This document shows, in pieces, positions 61,217 to 64,000 of a stretch of 64,000 bases of DNA. Position 1 is the stretch's first letter. Every line of letters starts with the position of its first letter. Location of the stretch: positions 6,122,001 through 6,186,000 of the forward strand of contig JAYJMM010000124.1 in assembly GCA_037349105.1 (NCBI GenBank), in the 5' to 3' direction. The notes beneath the pieces are model-generated. The model searched no databases. It had not been told where the DNA came from and was given only the letters and a program-made list of their open reading frames with translations. Source of the DNA: Limnomonas spitsbergensis (lineage: Eukaryota; Chlorophyta; Chlorophyceae; Chlamydomonadales). Made by a program: the position numbers and the translations under genes.

Positions 61217-63995
61217 CGCCTGAGCTAGCGCTGTCTGTTCCTACCCCCTGAATATTCAGATGCCAGGTGATATTGCTTGGTATCCACAATACCCCCTGCC
61301 CTTCTCGTGTTCTAACCCACTCTGCTAGCTGACGTTTTACCACCCTCAGGTTGAGGTAAATATCATCGGCGTACACCAGAGCTGCCTGCTCTGGTCCCCT
61401 GCCTCTGGCCCACTTGGCCGCACCTCTGAGTTGGCGCACCCTGCGGGCCAACCCAGTTTGCAGCTGTCTGATGGCTGCTTGAAACCCCACTTCCTGCAGA
61501 CCCGCTCCCTCCAGGAGCTCAGGCAGCATGCTCAAGTGCTCTTCTATGGTTCCGACGTTGTCCTCCTCAGGCTCTACCGCTGTCCCTTCAGCTTTCCTTA
61601 GCTGGTACTCCAGGACGCGCCTGGCAATCCTCAGGCCCTCCAGCTGCCTGTCCGACTGCGCTCTGGCATCGTCCAGGCCTTCCCCTGCTGAGAAGTCTTC
61701 TTCATTCCACACTGCAAACTCTCCGGTGCTGTCAGCACTGTTGCTGTTGCAAGTCAGCCGATGCGCGGCAACTTCCGCTGAAACCCCATCTATGAGGGCT
61801 ATCCTTCTGACGTCCAGCTCCTCCTTCAGGTCTTTCAGCGCCTGGTTGTACTGCCACTTCCTGGGATCTGGACTCGGCCCTGGCAGCACTCTGATCTTGT
61901 ACAGCAGGCTGGAATCTGCCGTGGTTGTGCTGCTGGCGACCAACTCTTGGCCTGCCTCATGCAGGCCCATCTCCTCCTTCCTCTGCTTATCAAGCTGCTC
62001 CACAAATTTCTTCAAGGTAGACTTCCAGCGCTGAGTGCTGTACATGGCAGGGTTCCCCCAGGGGTCCCTCGCCACTGGCTGCACCGGCTCACTCATTTGT
62101 CTGTCCCCTGAGCTGTCGCTGTTTGTCACGCCTTCCGCTGCGTCCCAGGAAGCTGCCATGAACTGGTCTGCAGCCTGCCGCGGGCTCACCCCCACTGCAG
62201 GCAGGCGCTCCCCCAGCTCAAACTCCCTATCGAGGTTGCGCCTTGTTTCCTCAATGGCGTCCCTCTCCCAATCTCCGTTGCTCATCCATTTTTGCCTCAG
62301 CTGCTCCATCGCCTCCTCGAGGCTCTGCCCTGGACTCTCTGGTCCTGGGTACGCGGAGGCTGGCTCCCCCGGCACGTCTGCACTCCTGGCCACTGGCCAG
62401 CCGATGCTGATCACGCCCACAGGCAGCTGGGGGCTGCTTGCCCCATACTCCCCATCTGACTCCGAGTCAGCCACCAGCGGTGGCAACCCCTCCAAGGGGT
62501 CGTCGCTCTCCCCGCTCGGTAGGCTCGTGTCCCACTGGCTTGGATCCTCCCCCTCGCGGAACCCCAGGTTCCTGCGGTCAGGGTGTCCTGCTACCAGTCT
62601 GCGTTCGCTGTTTGCCCTCAGAACGCTGGTTCCGCCGCAGCTACCGGAGAGTGTCCGGGGCTCTGCCTGGTCCCTGGGTTCCACTGCCAGCTCTGCCATT
62701 TCCAGCTCCTGGTCCATTGATTCTAGCCACTCCCACTCTGATGCCTTTGCACCCAGTGTAGTGACGAAAGCTGCCTGGAATGGCGCAAACGGCCCCGGCT
62801 GCTCTGCCGACTCCTGGGACCCGTCACTACTGTCAGGATTGGGGTCCCATCTGCGGGCACCCCACCTGCCGATCCTCCAGTGACCCAGCGCTGGCTGGTC
62901 CCTCAGCTCCACCAGCTCTTCCTCGTAGGTTCCTGATCCTACTCCCCGGAACAAGGGATGCAGCGTGCGCACCCCTGCTGGGTGTGCCTGCTTCCACAGC
63001 TGCACTGTCACGGCGTTAGCCTGCCAGTGTGGCGTTATGCTGCTGGCCCTGTCCTCCTGCCAGGCTTTCCTCTCCTTGCGCACCCACTGCTGCACGCAGT
63101 CCTCCAACCGTTCTAGCGCGAACGGCGAGCGAGCCAGCTCAAACTCCTCCTCCCACATGGATCCACTGTCGGACGCTGGTCTCGCCCCGTATGGCCATGT
63201 GGGGCAATCCATCTCCGCAGGTGCCCACTGCGCCCCAACACTCCACACATGCTGCATGGCTGCCGACATCTGTCCAGGCAGCATGGTCCTTTGCAGCACC
63301 ATCATCATGATGGTCCACACTGCGGGGTCTGCACCCCTTGCGTACTCGTGTGCATGGGCCTCTGCCTCATCCACATTGGCACACTTGACAATGGCTACGT
63401 TCTCCTCGCTCCTTTCAAAGAAGAACACCGGCAAGTCATTCCTGGAAGCGTGCATGTGGACCCACGCCTCTGACTCCGGGATCTCTCCCTCCTGCACCTC
63501 ATCATAGTAGTATGACACTACCCGCTGCACCGGGATGGCGGTCCTGGCATCCCCAGGCGCCAATCCCCACGGTACAGCCTGGCCTGTTACCACTCTGGGT
63601 ATGAGGATGGCTGCCTCAAGGATCTCCTCAACCCGCCTAGGCTTGCCTCCGTGGCAGAGCCCCGCGCCGTCGTAGGTTCCCTCGGTCGCCTCACTGCTCC
63701 TTCCATACGTCCCTGCGGCTACTGCCTGCACGGGCACGTAGAAGGCGCAGTCCCTCAGGCTGGGGTGTCCCAGCAAGCTGTGGGCGCAATGCTGCGCCCA
63801 AGGCGCACTCATAAATCCCAGCTGCGCCCCTTGCCACATTCCATCGGTGCGCACGCTGTCTGGCACCTCCCATCGTGCCATGTCTGCAGCATTCACTGCT
63901 GTTACTCCCTCTTGGCACGCCAGGTGCACAGCTCTGTCAACGCAGTGTGACCAGGTGGGGTGCCTCCACTCTTGCTGCATCAAATTGGCCATCAC
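60951..63995 (-). CDS. Gag-like ORF, 5' end outside the window
   Basis: 1,014 codons and still open at the window edge; ATG at 63992 is only a candidate start. The product is acidic to neutral, Gln/Glu/Trp-rich, with predicted helices and a Lys-rich coiled-coil-like part (TLKKFVEQLDKQRKEEMG). It is followed by further helices and an Arg/Gln/Pro-rich end. No capsid fold can be proved by eye. Position upstream of the zinc knuckles and RT makes gag likely. It overlaps the next ORF by 266 bp in another frame, which could be a natural gag-pol frameshift overlap or a mutation. It is very long for a gypsy gag. Confidence 0.65.
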   Translation of the reverse strand: MMANLMQQEWRHPTWSHCVDRAVHLACQEGVTAVNAADMARWEVPDSVRTDGMWQGAQLGFMSAPWAQHCAHSLLGHPSLRDCAFYVPVQAVAAGTYGRSSEATEGTYDGAGLCHGGKPRRVEEILEAAILIPRVVTGQAVPWGLAPGDARTAIPVQRVVSYYYDEVQEGEIPESEAWVHMHASRNDLPVFFFERSEENVAIVKCANVDEAEAHAHEYARGADPAVWTIMMMVLQRTMLPGQMSAAMQHVWSVGAQWAPAEMDCPTWPYGARPASDSGSMWEEEFELARSPFALERLEDCVQQWVRKERKAWQEDRASSITPHWQANAVTVQLWKQAHPAGVRTLHPLFRGVGSGTYEEELVELRDQPALGHWRIGRWGARRWDPNPDSSDGSQESAEQPGPFAPFQAAFVTTLGAKASEWEWLESMDQELEMAELAVEPRDQAEPRTLSGSCGGTSVLRANSERRLVAGHPDRRNLGFREGEDPSQWDTSLPSGESDDPLEGLPPLVADSESDGEYGASSPQLPVGVISIGWPVARSADVPGEPASAYPGPESPGQSLEEAMEQLRQKWMSNGDWERDAIEETRRNLDREFELGERLPAVGVSPRQAADQFMAASWDAAEGVTNSDSSGDRQMSEPVQPVARDPWGNPAMYSTQRWKSTLKKFVEQLDKQRKEEMGLHEAGQELVASSTTTADSSLLYKIRVLPGPSPDPRKWQYNQALKDLKEELDVRRIALIDGVSAEVAAHRLTCNSNSADSTGEFAVWNEEDFSAGEGLDDARAQSDRQLEGLRIARRVLEYQLRKAEGTAVEPEEDNVGTIEEHLSMLPELLEGAGLQEVGFQAAIRQLQTGLARRVRQLRGAAKWARGRGPEQAALVYADDIYLNLRVVKRQLAEWVRTREGQGVLWIPSNITWHLNIQGVGTDSASSGDEQGDRGAQAAAGSNGRERPACSQAPVQHPPGPESRAGGAAKRASLQPNQPQRSQRGATARGWRRHAPEVSGLHGQLRGRDQQEVLQV

Positions 63996-64000
63996 CGTGC

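Larger units (their letters stand above)
53734..64000 (-). mobile_element. Gypsy-like retrotransposon carrying a DNMT3-like methyltransferase (continues past the window)
   Basis: Order on the minus strand: gag-like ORF (from beyond 63995 to 60951), zinc fingers and RT start (61216-58838), RT end, RNase H and cytosine methyltransferase (58898-56061), then integrase C-terminus and PHD-like tail (56449-55604). A non-coding part follows with a 26-28 bp tandem array and two 245-bp direct repeats (55.6-53.7 kb), which probably includes the 3' LTR. The 5' end is outside the window. Its lower boundary falls exactly where the chromovirus RT stops, which suggests it inserted into that older element. 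The frame is broken in RT and after the methyltransferase. Confidence 0.85.

Noticed and set aside
62035..62883. A 282-codon plus-strand ORF and neighbours over the gag-like region.
   Set aside because: Antisense shadow of the 1,014-codon minus-strand ORF; Ser/Pro/Leu-rich composition typical of shadows.

Overview
The window is nuclear DNA from a green alga, most likely a core chlorophyte of Trebouxiophyceae type. This rests on dense short GT-AG introns, a plastid-type CPBP protease with a transit-like N-terminus, an OPR/FASTK-like helical-repeat protein of a kind expanded in algae, a plant-type UBL/BAG6 protein, a soluble inorganic pyrophosphatase, and Ty3/gypsy retroelements with PHD-like tails. 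I cannot fix the genus. No rRNA, tRNA, CRISPR array or bacterial operon was seen. All exon joins were worked out by hand from splice consensus, reading phase and protein sense, so single boundaries may be off. LAYOUT. 0-2.4 kb holds repeat-rich intergenic DNA and a chromovirus integrase scrap. 2.9-4.7 kb (-) is a six-exon-plus membrane protein of unknown function, head to head with SIN3 at 4.85-12.6 kb (+): 27 exons, three PAH domains, HDAC-interaction region and Sin3 C-terminal domain. 13.7-15.5 kb (+) and 16.0-16.6 kb (-) are two convergent unknown genes separated by a GC-rich, organelle-like patch; a near-perfect 42-bp foldback abuts the start codon of the second. 17-21.5 kb is the relic of a gypsy-like element. 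21.8-23.0 kb (+) is an unknown spliced gene. 25.7-27.2 kb (-) is a CPBP protease sharing a 314-bp divergent promoter region with the 13-exon BAG6 homologue (27.5-34.0 kb, +). 35.1-38.6 kb (+) is the helical-repeat protein. 40.2-40.8 kb is a decayed zinc-finger-like gene. 43.0-45.9 kb (+) is an unknown 754-residue protein. 46.5-48.7 kb (-) is the pyrophosphatase, divergent from a small unknown ORF. RETROELEMENT BLOCK, 50.6-64 kb (-). A decayed chromodomain Ty3/gypsy element (50.6-53.7 kb) carries a 517-bp MITE with 17-bp terminal inverted repeats and a TAA target duplication. It abuts, and was probably split by, a much larger gypsy-like element that runs off the right edge. That element encodes a long gag-like protein, two zinc knuckles, reverse transcriptase and RNase H. 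In the same open frame directly after RNase H is a full-length DNMT3-like cytosine-C5 methyltransferase domain, followed after a break by an integrase C-terminus with a PHD-like half finger. The integrase D,D core is missing and RT carries a frame break, so this copy looks non-autonomous, yet the methyltransferase frame is intact. This retrotransposon-borne methyltransferase is the most notable system in the window. Short dispersed repeats sit inside introns of four or five host genes, and the palindrome TACCGGTA is strongly enriched in non-coding DNA.
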